Below are positions 18,074 to 25,758 of a stretch of 64,000 nt of DNA, piece by piece. Positions within the stretch are counted from its first letter, which is position 1, and the number at the start of each line of letters is the position of its first letter. Under the pieces are notes generated by a model that was given only the letters and a program-made list of their open reading frames with translations, did no database searches and was not told the origin of the DNA. Position numbers and translations under genes: made by a program. The DNA lies in the NCBI RefSeq assembly GCF_040564635.1, contig NZ_CP159837.1:6807001-6871000 (forward strand). Direction: 5' to 3'. The DNA is from Planktothricoides raciborskii GIHE-MW2 (GTDB lineage: Bacteria; Cyanobacteriota; Cyanobacteriia; Cyanobacteriales; Laspinemataceae).

Positions 18074-18480
18074 GGAAATTTTATTTCTCTGCTCAAATCG
18101 CCTATATTCACTATCCTATCTGATTCCATCGCCTTTTTTTCATTAACTTTTCATCAACGCTTAAAAATTCAGTCAAAAACATTTATTATTATTTATGAAT
18201 AAAATTAATTATATCTCTAATTAAAATGATATTGATGAATTTTTAATGCTATTATTAATCTGGCTATTTATACCACCAAAATAAACAATAAATATCATCT
18301 AAATATATTAATATATTTAGATGATATTTATTGTTGGTTGTTAGTTGCTGATTAAATGTCAACCAACAACCAACAAACAACAATCTTGCCCTGAGCCCAG
18401 TCGAAGCCGAAGGGCAAAAACAACCAACAAACAAAGAACCCCTACCCAACAATCAACAAACAACAATCAACAAATATTCC
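18074..18480. other. AT-rich gap with short repeats between moeA and bciB
   Basis: Holds the bciB promoter region (18074-18250, AT-rich, no clear box), the long palindrome at 18284-18335, and CAACAAACAACC-type repeats (18337-18480). No gene is seen. Confidence 0.6.
18284..18335. repeat. perfect 52-bp AT-rich palindrome
   Basis: Two 26-base arms meet with no loop, centred at 18309/18310. Sequence is almost pure A/T (left arm contains AATATCATCTAAATATATT). It lies about 210 bases upstream of bciB and 145 bases downstream of moeA. It could be a cruciform-forming site, a terminator for moeA or a dispersed element. Confidence 0.85.
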
Positions 18481-19764
18481 TTATTTCACCCACATAACCT
18501 GAACCATTTCACCAGCAGGAATTAATTTTTTACCCACAGGCACGATCGCTAACCCATTTGTTTGAGCTAAATTGATCAGATTTCCCGAACTATGACTACC
18601 ACCGGCTAATTTAAATTGATATTCAGAATCAACGGATTGGATCTGACCCCAAAGATAGGTTTCTCGCTGACCTCCAGCCCGTAAGTCTTGCTGAGTTTTG
18701 GCGAGGATAAATTCTGGTAAAAAGCCATTATTTAATCCAGAGAGTTTGCCCAGGGCTGGTTGGACAAAGCGCCAAAATGTCACTAATGCGGAAACCGGAT
18801 TTCCTGGTAAGCCGAAATATAATAAGTTTCTGGATAAGTTTCTGGATAAGTTGCTGGCAGAATCTCCCAGGGTTGTGGACGGGGGAAATGTAGCGACGGT
18901 TAAAGGTTTTCCTGGTTTAATCGCCACAGATTTAATATGAATTTGACCGCCTAATTCCGTGAGGATTTGTTCTACATAGTCATAGTCACCGACAGAAACT
19001 CCGCCAGTGGAAAGGACAAAATCCGCCAGGGACAAGGCTTGGGCGATCGCCTGTTTCAGCTTGCCCGGATCGTCCGGGACAATGCCCAACGGCATAGCCT
19101 CACACCCTGCGGCGATCGCTGCTGCGGTCAAAGCATACTGATTAGAATCCACCAATTGTCCTGGTTTCAGGGATTCTCCGGGGGCAACTAACTCGTCGCC
19201 TGTGGAGAGAATAGCCACCTTGGGACGGCGATAGACCGGGACTTGGACACATTGCGCCGTGGCTAAAACGGCAATATCCGGGGGGGCGATCGCAATTCCA
19301 GCGGGCAGCAGGGGGTTTCCCGCCCGATAAAAAGACCCTCCATACCGAACAAACTCCCCGATTTCTCGTGGGGCGGCCAAAATTTCCACCGCTGTGCCTT
19401 GGCGTCGGGTTTCTTCTTGCATCACCACCGTATCCGCCCCAGGGGGCATCATTGACCCGGTTAAAATCCGGGCAGCCAGTCCAGGCTTAATTTCTACCTG
19501 TGGCGGTTTACCAGCGGGAATTTCTTCAACCACGGTTAACAGGGTGGGAGTTTCTGGACTAGAGTTGCTCACATCTGCATAACGAACGGCATACCCATCC
19601 ATTGCCGAATTATCCCAGTGGGGAAAATCTCTTGACCCCACCACCGGCGCCGCTAACACTCGTCCAGATGCCGATAACAAGTCTAAACGTTCTACGTCCT
19701 GCTGGTCATCTAACGGCTTGACCAGGTTGAAAATGATTGACTCAGCTTCTTCAACTGACAACAT
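18481..19764 (-). CDS. moeA: molybdopterin molybdenumtransferase MoeA
   Basis: A 427-residue MoeA, which inserts molybdate into adenylated molybdopterin to finish molybdenum cofactor. Domain order is standard: N-terminal domain with PHWDNSAMDGYAVRY, LTGSMMPPGADTVVMQE, then the MoCF-binding domain with ILSTGDELV, STGGVSVGDYDYV, KPGKPLT and FGLPGNPVSALVTF, then the C-terminal domain. An internal NLSRNLSRN duplication (12-bp repeat) lies just before LYFGLPGNP. Other Mo-cofactor genes are not in view. Start ATG at 19764. Confidence 0.92.
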   Translation of the reverse strand: MLSVEEAESIIFNLVKPLDDQQDVERLDLLSASGRVLAAPVVGSRDFPHWDNSAMDGYAVRYADVSNSSPETPTLLTVVEEIPAGKPPQVEIKPGLAARILTGSMMPPGADTVVMQEETRRQGTAVEILAAPREIGEFVRYGGSFYRAGNPLLPAGIAIAPPDIAVLATAQCVQVPVYRRPKVAILSTGDELVAPGESLKPGQLVDSNQYALTAAAIAAGCEAMPLGIVPDDPGKLKQAIAQALSLADFVLSTGGVSVGDYDYVEQILTELGGQIHIKSVAIKPGKPLTVATFPPSTTLGDSASNLSRNLSRNLLYFGLPGNPVSALVTFWRFVQPALGKLSGLNNGFLPEFILAKTQQDLRAGGQRETYLWGQIQSVDSEYQFKLAGGSHSSGNLINLAQTNGLAIVPVGKKLIPAGEMVQVMWVK

Positions 19765-19840
19765 ATTACCTTATATTTTTTTGATACTGACCTCCTGATT
19801 ATTTTAAAGTATCAGTGATTAATTGAAAAATTCATCTCAG

Positions 19841-20107
19841 CTATTCGTCTTCTTCCGACTCTTCATCACTGGGATTAGGTTTGCCAATCCCTAGATTTTT
19901 TTTCGATTGTTTTAACTCATGCCAAAGAGATTTAATTTCTTCATAAGCTTCTTGCGGACTGAGTTTGCCTCCGGTTTCTAAGTTACAAATATAGTTTACT
20001 TTCTGGGCAAATTCCTGCAAATTTGAATTAAAAACCACATTTTCCGGTTTAAAATCCCCGTAGTAACGACTCCGAGGATACAGAAAATCATCTTTGCTGT
20101 TTGGCAT
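19841..20107 (-). CDS. conserved small acidic cyanobacterial protein
   Basis: An 88-residue protein with no membrane segment and an acidic tail (SDEESEEDE). The central part (FAQKVNYICNLETGGKLSPQEAYEEIKSLWHELKQS) looks like a helical domain, and the N-terminus FLYPRSRYYGDFKPENVVFN is of a type I recall in a family found widely in cyanobacteria (DUF7219-like). Function unknown. It starts at ATG 20107 with GGAG-like purines upstream and is separate from moeA by 76 bases, so it may be co-transcribed with it. Confidence 0.7.
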   Translation of the reverse strand: MPNSKDDFLYPRSRYYGDFKPENVVFNSNLQEFAQKVNYICNLETGGKLSPQEAYEEIKSLWHELKQSKKNLGIGKPNPSDEESEEDE

Positions 20108-20552
20108 TAGGTTCTCCTCTATTTACAAATCATGTATCCGGATAAATATTTCCTAGTTTGGCAACATTCATTTATGGTTTTATCTTGTTTTCTCCTTTTG
20201 GATCTCTCGGTAATTCAACTCACCTATCAGGATCTTTTGTCCTAAGCATTTATGTTTTGCTTTGTTGGACGTTTTTCGGTTAAGTTAATCTAATTTTAAC
20301 TTAATTTTAAAATAAAATTAATTAGTGGCGGAAAATGCCTGATGAGAACTGGCGACTCTAGATTTAGAGTCCATTACTTCAGGAAACCACAGCCTACCAG
20401 TCCCTGGCGGTGAGTTAGTCTTATCTCATTTTCACAATCTCTCATGGTTTTGTCTGCAATTTTATTGCAAGTTGGCGATTGCATATCGGAGTGATAGAAT
20501 CGCGTTAGGTTACCTTCGATGTAAGCTAGAAGCGTTGTATGGTAAGCAAAAA
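20108..20552. other. divergent gap upstream of cobO, with a possible structured RNA
   Basis: Mostly AT-rich sequence between two divergent genes. From 20336 to about 20410 there are nested complementary segments: CCTGA/TCAGG around the outside, ACTGG (20348-20352) with CCAGT (20397-20401), and an 8-bp hairpin GACTCTA..TAGAGTC near 20354-20371. A CAGGAAACC loop-like motif sits near 20379-20387. I do not see a cobalamin riboswitch. Confidence 0.4.
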
Positions 20553-21248
20553 ATGGAAAAAAACACCCGAATTCAAGAAACACAAGGCAACGGGGAAATA
20601 GATTCAAACATCGATTCCAACAACATCGATTCAAGCATCGATCGCGCCTTAAATGCCGAACAGTACAAGCAGAAGATGCAACGGCGTCAAGCTATCCAAG
20701 CGGAACGGCTGGCAAAAGCCATTCCAGAAAAAGGACTGATTATTGTTCATACAGGCAATGGCAAGGGAAAAACGACCGCAGCATTGGGAATGGTGGTGCG
20801 ATCGCTTGGTCATGGTTATCGAGTGGCGATTGTCCAATTTATCAAAGGTGCCTGGGAACCGGCAGAAAAAGCCGTCCTCAGTCAGTGGGAGTCTCAATTA
20901 GAATTTTATGCGATGGGGGAAGGTTTTACCTGGGATACCCAAGACCGCGATCGCGACACCCAAAAAGCCCAAGAAGCTTGGCAAAAAGCCAAAAGCTTAA
21001 TTACCAACCCAGAAATTAAGCTGGTTCTCCTTGATGAAATTAATATTGCCCTCAAGCTGGGTTATTTATCTGTAGAGCAAGTCCTTGCTGGTTTAGCCCA
21101 AAAACCCGCTGATTCCCATGTCATTCTCACCGGCAGAGGCGCCCCAGCCCCTTTAATTGAACGGGCTGATTTAGTCACGGAAATGACCCTGGTTAAGCAT
21201 CCGTTCCGGGAGCAAGGGGTGAAAGCGCAACCAGGAATTGAGTATTGA
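20553..21248 (+). CDS. cobO: cob(I)alamin / cobyrinate a,c-diamide adenosyltransferase
   Basis: A 231-residue CobA/CobO/BtuR-type enzyme that transfers the adenosyl group from ATP to cobalt in corrinoid synthesis or salvage. The P-loop GNGKGKTTAALG is at about residues 67-78, and later family motifs are VAIVQFIKGAW, LVLLDEINIALKLGYL and HVILTGRGAP. I chose ATG 20553 (MEKNTRIQETQ); the frame extends back to 20472 without family resemblance. Residues 1-50 contain short DSN/SIDSN repeats and are likely disordered. It may act in pseudocobalamin synthesis, the form cyanobacteria make (established for other species). Confidence 0.88.
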   Translation: MEKNTRIQETQGNGEIDSNIDSNNIDSSIDRALNAEQYKQKMQRRQAIQAERLAKAIPEKGLIIVHTGNGKGKTTAALGMVVRSLGHGYRVAIVQFIKGAWEPAEKAVLSQWESQLEFYAMGEGFTWDTQDRDRDTQKAQEAWQKAKSLITNPEIKLVLLDEINIALKLGYLSVEQVLAGLAQKPADSHVILTGRGAPAPLIERADLVTEMTLVKHPFREQGVKAQPGIEY

Positions 21249-21534
21249 TAGTTGTTTGTTGATTGTTGGCAAGTTGGTTGTTGGTTGGAGAAAGGGGAAC
21301 AGTTATCAGGGAACGGGGAACGGAGGAGAGAGGAGAGAGAAGAGAGAAGAAAGATGCATAGAAGAGAGAGTTTTCATAATTCACCTCTTTTCTGTTCCCT
21401 GTTCCCTGTTCCCTGTTCCCTGTTCCCTGTTTGTTGGTTGTTGGCAAGTTGTTTGTTGGCAAGTTATTTGTTGGCAAGTTATTTGAATTATCTGGCTCAA
21501 AATCACGAATAACCAATAACCAAATGTACCAAAT
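21249..21534. repeat. TTCCCTG and TTGGCAAGTT tandem repeats
   Basis: Contains about six perfect TTCCCTG heptamers (21396-21430), GAGAGA-rich sequence (21322-21350) and TTGGCAAGTT repeats (21440-21482). These repeats are typical of filamentous cyanobacterial intergenic DNA. Short open frames here are repeat by-products. Confidence 0.75.
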
Positions 21535-22188
21535 TTACCAAATTTGTTCTTGATAGTTGTCCTTGCAGGTAGCTAAAAGACGCCGATCCAAGTCGCTGAG
21601 GTTGGCGATCGCCTGAAATCCTTCTAAAGAGAACTTTGTCTCGCCATTTCCCGGAGGTTGGCGATCGCTGGCTGACGCCACTGGGTAATCTTCCACAATT
21701 CCCAAAGCAAAAGTATGAGTCATGCCATCATAACTATTGACTACAGTTAAAGCTAACTGATTTCCCTGACGAGTGCCGTAAAAACAATCAAACTCGGAAT
21801 GTGGCATATACAATGCACCAATAATCTTGCCCCCACGAGACTCAAACACCATATAAGCTTGACCAATTTGATCTAATTCCGAGGATTCACCATAAAGATA
21901 AACGCCATCGGGCAAGGAATCATCGCTCTTGTCGAGCAATTTTTCTGGTTTAATCGATGCAGGATTTGATAAATGAATTGTCTGTGCGATATTTTCCGTA
22001 GTTCGATGCAGAATTGCTTCTGGAGTCACATCGACCACGTTCGACAATGCCAGCACTTGTGTCGCGCATAATCCGACCAGCATAGTTCCCAGCAAGACAC
22101 CACCCTTTAAATAGAGATTTTTGGTGACTTGGGCGAAACGGGCAAAGTCCAGCAATGGCGACGTTGAACTGATTAAATGATGCAACAT
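21535..22188 (-). CDS. exported or membrane-anchored cyanobacterial protein of unknown function
   Basis: A 217-residue protein with one hydrophobic segment near residues 30-48 (GGVLLGTMLVGLCATQVLAL), which can act as a signal peptide ending near LALS or as an N-terminal anchor. The mature part contains DGVYLYGESSELDQIGQAYMVFE, IIGALYMPHSEFDCFYG and LDRRLLATCKDNYQEQIW, with two Cys. I recall similar proteins in other cyanobacteria but no assigned function. Single gene between repeat gaps. Confidence 0.65.
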   Translation of the reverse strand: MLHHLISSTSPLLDFARFAQVTKNLYLKGGVLLGTMLVGLCATQVLALSNVVDVTPEAILHRTTENIAQTIHLSNPASIKPEKLLDKSDDSLPDGVYLYGESSELDQIGQAYMVFESRGGKIIGALYMPHSEFDCFYGTRQGNQLALTVVNSYDGMTHTFALGIVEDYPVASASDRQPPGNGETKFSLEGFQAIANLSDLDRRLLATCKDNYQEQIW

Positions 22189-22502
22189 CTCACTTCCTCC
22201 CCCTGAATGTTTAGACGGTGAGAATTGTTATAATAAAGTCATCAAGTAATGGGGAAATACCCAAAAAAATTTTTCCTTATAGAATTAGTTTCACCGATAT
22301 TTAGGGGGATTTCCGCATTCCTTTACATTTTGTAACATAATGATGATGTCTAGAAAAAAATACTCAGGAAAATAAGAAAACTCATCAGAAAACTCAGATG
22401 TTGGCACAAGCCAGAGTCATGGTTGGCAAACAACTAAGTTTGCTCGTCAGAAATTCGGCGATGCGATTTGACTGAAAATGAACAAGCCCTATGTAGAAGA
22501 AG

Positions 22503-22694
22503 ATGAAAAAATTTAACCCTGGAGGCAATACTGGGCAAGTTTTATATTCAAAAGGCGATAGTCAAAAGGCGATATTCAAAAGGCAAGTGAAAAAAATAGC
22601 TAACAAAGTGATGACATTGGCAAAAAAGCAAAAATTTGAGGCAAATAAACAAATTGAACGGAGCAGAAACTCCATGAATTATCCCCCTCAATAA
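22503..22694 (+). CDS. doubtful small Lys-rich ORF
   Basis: A 63-codon frame starting ATG with a purine-rich upstream (AAGAAG). The product is very basic (MTLAKKQKFEANKQIERS) and overlaps a short tandem repeat, so its composition may reflect the repeat. No family recognised. Listed because it is the only coding possibility in a 650-base gap. Confidence 0.2.
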   Translation: MKKFNPGGNTGQVLYSKGDSQKAIFKRQVKKIANKVMTLAKKQKFEANKQIERSRNSMNYPPQ

Positions 22695-22754
22695 ACCCAC
22701 TTCCACCCGATTTTCCACCGTATAACCGGCAGCTTGCCCATCTAGGTGAAAGAC

Positions 22755-22783
22755 AAAAAAAGGACAGACATAATGCCTGTCCC
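22755..22783 (-). terminator. intrinsic terminator of the DUF3386 gene
   Basis: On the minus strand, GGACAG (22782-22777) pairs with CTGTCC (22767-22762) across a nine-base loop and is followed by a run of seven T. It lies 55 bases past the stop of the DUF3386 gene. Confidence 0.8.
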
Positions 22784-22837
22784 ATAACATCAAATTCTAT
22801 CAAAAAATAGAAATGCTCGGCTCATCGGGATTTCAGC

Positions 22838-23476
22838 CTAGCCCAACAGTTGGATGTTAGAAAAGGTGAACCGATCGCGGCGATCGCTTTCCGGGTTGTG
22901 AATCAGGCGATCGCTCAGAATTTGATACTTGCCCACCTGGGTATAGTGGTCTTCAAAATTGCTCTTTTCCCCCTTTTGCTCCCCAGTTTTGGGGTCGTGA
23001 TAGACAGAATCATAACAGTGGGAAAGGTAGCCCTCTGGGGTTTGGTGGCTGCTTTGGGTGTAGATCGTCACCACAACCCCGTGGATGTGGCGATGCACCA
23101 TGCAGACCTCATTATTGCGGAGTTGGTAGCGATCGCCTTCCCCCTTACCGCCGATAATAATTTCCACTGCCCCCGTTTCATCGGTTTCCCCATAGCTAAA
23201 AGTATTTTCCCCATGCACCGCTTCAAAATCGCGACGCACACGGTGGATCGCCGTTTCCCAAAGTTGCCCATGAATCGCCTTTTGCGCCGCCTCATCAGCA
23301 ACATCCATAACTTCCGCCTTCATATCCGGCCCCACCTTCACCCGGCCCTGAATCACCTGACCCTCATGCTCATAAGTGACATCAGCGGTATAGCCGGGAA
23401 AATCCGCATCCCAGGTGTAACGATTTTCATAAGCAGCACGGAAAAATTCGCGGGCAGAAACTTGAGTTGCAACCAT
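22838..23476 (-). CDS. DUF3386 family protein
   Basis: A 212-residue cyanobacterial protein. The N-terminal SAREFFRAAYENRYTWD and FPGYTADV motifs and the ending FSNIQLLG match what I remember of the DUF3386 family, which is restricted to cyanobacteria and plastid-bearing lineages. No signal peptide or membrane segment. Function unknown. Followed directly by a clean intrinsic terminator, so it ends its own transcript. Confidence 0.8.
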   Translation of the reverse strand: MVATQVSAREFFRAAYENRYTWDADFPGYTADVTYEHEGQVIQGRVKVGPDMKAEVMDVADEAAQKAIHGQLWETAIHRVRRDFEAVHGENTFSYGETDETGAVEIIIGGKGEGDRYQLRNNEVCMVHRHIHGVVVTIYTQSSHQTPEGYLSHCYDSVYHDPKTGEQKGEKSNFEDHYTQVGKYQILSDRLIHNPESDRRDRFTFSNIQLLG

Positions 23477-23847
23477 AAATACTCCAAGTGTTCCAAGTGT
23501 AACGATAAAATCTATTAACTAGAATAAGCTTTTGTGAGAAATTTTTGTAGGGTGCCTCAGACACAAGAAATGTGAACTCAAATCTAGACTTTTAAGAGAA
23601 TAAGTAAAGAAAGTTTTGATTAAATTCACCGAAAATACCGCCATCTTGTGCTGGCCATCTTGTGCCGGGGAATCAAAAGCGAAACAGGCGAGAAAATTAA
23701 AAGATAAAATTTATCCTCTCATCTGCACACCCCAGACCCCCAAAACTTGTGACAGAAATGCTTGGGGATGCCAGCGCCTCCTTGAGGCAAGCCCCCCCTT
23801 ATGGGAGGGTAAGTTAAGCTAAAACAAAATCAACTTAGGCACCTCAC
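23477..23847. other. non-coding gap
   Basis: Upstream region of DUF3386 and downstream of the next gene. A G/C-rich imperfect hairpin (GAGGCAAGCCCCCC..) lies near 23785-23810. A 68-codon plus-strand frame (23616-23822) has no protein-like features. I see no gene. Confidence 0.5.
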
Positions 23848-24405
23848 TTAGGCACCAGCGAGCACAAAATCGACCTCATTAGTGCCATCAGTTTGTCCTT
23901 GACCGGACGTAATTTGCTGACCCGTGGTCTCCACTTCCACCGCCATTGGTGTTCCTTCTAGAGAGATATTGTAATCAGTCCCATCCGCTGTATAGCCAAC
24001 GCTGGCAACCATTTTCCGAGCACCATCGGTATATTTGAAAGCCAACATTTGTTTTTTCCCTTTCTGGTTATCGTCAGCCCAAATCACCATATATTGAGTA
24101 TCTTGATAATCAAAAACTTTCGGTGGACGATTGGGGACGTAACGACCGGGAGACCCAAAACTGGCATCAAGAAAACCCTGAACTGAACTCGGTTCTACAT
24201 TGACATATTGAATGGTCTGTTCCGGTGGCGCTGAGAAAGAGGCCATTTTTGCGGCAACGGTTTCCTCAACAGCCGCTTCGTCTTCTAAGTTTCCTTCGGG
24301 GGTTTGTTCTTTGCCTCGGTTGCGTAAATAATCCGTGGCCAGCTTAACACCAATGCCGCCAACCGCAGCGACTCCGGCACCAATCAGTAAATTTTTCAGT
24401 TTCAC
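23848..24405 (-). CDS. membrane-anchored protein of unknown function
   Basis: A 185-residue protein with an N-terminal glycine/alanine-rich hydrophobic segment (LLIGAGVAAVGGIGVKLAT, residues 6-24), an acidic spacer (about 35-50), and a soluble domain with VFDYQDTQYMVIWADDNQKG and ending TDGTNEVDFVLAGA. I do not recognise a family. The hydrophobic start could be an anchor in the plasma or thylakoid membrane. Start ATG 24405 is preceded by GGAGAA (24409-24414 on the minus strand). Confidence 0.6.
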   Translation of the reverse strand: MKLKNLLIGAGVAAVGGIGVKLATDYLRNRGKEQTPEGNLEDEAAVEETVAAKMASFSAPPEQTIQYVNVEPSSVQGFLDASFGSPGRYVPNRPPKVFDYQDTQYMVIWADDNQKGKKQMLAFKYTDGARKMVASVGYTADGTDYNISLEGTPMAVEVETTGQQITSGQGQTDGTNEVDFVLAGA

Positions 24406-24522
24406 TATTTGTTCTCCTGATACTGAGCAATCTCAATGGCATGATAGCAAACGACGGGTGTGACCCGATCGCGTCAGTGCTGTTCTGGTTAAAATAGTCC
24501 AGAGGTTTTGAGGAAACTTAAT

Positions 24523-24600
24523 ATGATCGCTCAACTTTCATTGCCCGAAACCGAGCCAGAAATTATTTATCCGGATAGTGACGGTCAACCGATCGCAGAT
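24523..24600 (+). pseudogene. 5' end of a Uma2-family nuclease gene cut by IS630
   Basis: The first 26 codons (MIAQLSLPETEPEIIYPDSD, then GQPIAD) match the usual N-terminus of Uma2/DUF820 proteins, a PD-(D/E)XK family very common in cyanobacteria. The match stops exactly at 24600, where the IS630 terminal repeat begins. After that the frame reads 23 more codons inside the IS and stops. No continuation is found beyond the right end of the IS, so the remainder has been deleted. Confidence 0.7.
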
Positions 24601-25698
24601 AAGTGCATCTGTAAAATTAATTGCATATTCAGTTCCAATCCCCAGGAGAATTTTTCTCACAGATGTTACTAGGCTTGACCAGTCCTTATAAGCATCTACT
24701 TGAATCCATTCATATTTCATACATAAATTTCCACAAAATCTCAATCAAATTTAGCTGGGGTGAATCAGGGGGTAGCCAAAATATTTCCAGCCCAGCGACC
24801 TGCCATGATTCTATTTTGTCGATCGCGGCTTTACTTGTATGGATTGAAGCCTGGTTGGTCTATCACCACTACGGTTTTTTTAGTTAAGGTTTGGCAAAAA
24901 TCATCTAAAACCTTTATTAACCCGTCACTTGTCAGCGTATTATGATAAATTTTAGAAAACAATTCATTTTTTCTGTTCAGCCAACCTACCACATTCAATC
25001 GGGGGCTGCTTGAACTTTTCAAAGTAATTGTTTCCCCCGGCAATTGCCATCCATAAGGGATAACAGGAGTCAGGCTAAAGCCAACTTCATCTAAATACCT
25101 TAAGTCTATGTCGCCTTTTTCATCAAGGTTTTTTAAGACTGATAATTTTTCTAGCTTCAGCTCATATTCCCACTCAAAGAGTGGCCTGTTGAGACCTATG
25201 ATCATTCTTTTCCTGGTCATGCCGAATTCTTTTACCACTTTTTTTAGGGTGGATTTACTCACTTTGATTCCCCAGGATTCTTCTACCTGATTTATCACTT
25301 TTTTTCAAGTTTTCGGCTCCGACTTCACCCACTCTTTCACTTGTTCCTTTTGGGATGATGACAACTTGGGTTTTCTGCCTCGGCCTGCCCGGTCATACAA
25401 TCCTACTAATTTTTGAGTTTCCCACTTCTGAAACCAATAGTGTATGGTACGGCGGCTGACTCCGAATATGTCGATGAGTTGCTCTCTCCTGAAACCGCTA
25501 AAACTTAATAGAATACAATGGTCTCAGGCTCGCACTTGAGGCCGCTTGCTTTCTTGATAAATTCTTTCTAGAAGTCTTTGGGTTTCTGGACTTAAATTCT
25601 GAATAAATCTCACTGTAGTGCCAAGCACCGGGGGATTTTCCCTGTCCTATTATACACGAATCACAAACAATGTGCAATTTATTTTACACCAGTGCTTA
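24600..25698 (-). mobile_element. IS630-family insertion sequence, copy 1 (inactive)
   Basis: About 1.1 kb bounded by imperfect inverted repeats: TAAGTGCATCTGTAAAATTA at the left end and the reverse complement of TAATTTTACACCAGTGCTTA-type sequence at the right (right end reads TTTTACACCAGTGCTTA). TA dinucleotides at 24600-24601 and 25697-25698 fit the TA target of IS630/Tc1-mariner elements. The right half is nearly identical to copy 2 at 60807-61494, which shares the same end (…CAGTGCTTA). It disrupts a Uma2-type gene on its left and lies 60 bases upstream of the NblB-like gene on its right. Confidence 0.85.
24601..25628 (-). pseudogene. IS630 transposase, copy 1, broken by stops and frameshifts
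   Basis: The reading starts at GTG 25628 in the frame of copy 2. A TGA replaces an Arg in the N-terminal HTH region (VRA*DHC), and a second TGA follows SEPKT as in copy 2. The catalytic domain then reads YLDEVGFSLTPVIPYGWQLP (first Asp), VVVIDQ (second Asp), and after a shift GLEIFWLPPDSPQLNLIEIL (final Glu region), then after another shift KYEWIQVDAYKDWSS to EYAINFT. The two shifts are exact 4-bp tandem duplications (24852-24859 and 24718-24725). Undoing them restores a normal IS630 DDE domain. Non-functional. Confidence 0.88.
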
Positions 25699-25725
25699 CC
25701 ACTTTGGCGGCATTCTGCTTATAAT
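25696..25725 (+). promoter_or_regulatory. possible hybrid promoter made at the IS630 right end
   Basis: TATAAT at 25720-25725 is 34 bases before the NblB-like start. An 18-base spacer upstream lies TTACCA (25696-25701), whose first three bases are the IS end and last three the flank. This could be a -35/-10 pair partly created by the insertion. Inference from spacing only. Confidence 0.4.
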
Positions 25726-25758
25726 AGAAACACGGTAATGTAAACTTTTGTAAAGAAA

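Larger units (their letters stand above)
22189..22837. other. long gap: one doubtful ORF and a terminator
   Basis: Upstream region of the minus-strand exported protein, then a weak 63-codon ORF on the plus strand (22503-22694), then the terminator of the DUF3386 gene at 22755-22783. Three copies of CAAAAGGCGATA-like units lie at 22550-22582. Nothing else is recognisable. Confidence 0.5.

Noticed and set aside
20337-20387. Hammerhead ribozyme upstream of cobO
   Set aside because: CTGATGAG is present, but the matching CGAAA core and three-stem layout are not; the GAAA is preceded by AG.
20108-20552. Cobalamin riboswitch upstream of cobO
   Set aside because: No B12-box (GCCACTG-type) and no matching core was found by eye on either strand.
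24538-24744. Separate small gene on the minus strand (68 codons)
   Set aside because: Its sequence KYEWIQVDAYKDWSS to EYAINFT is the C-terminus of the IS630 transposase displaced by a 4-bp duplication.
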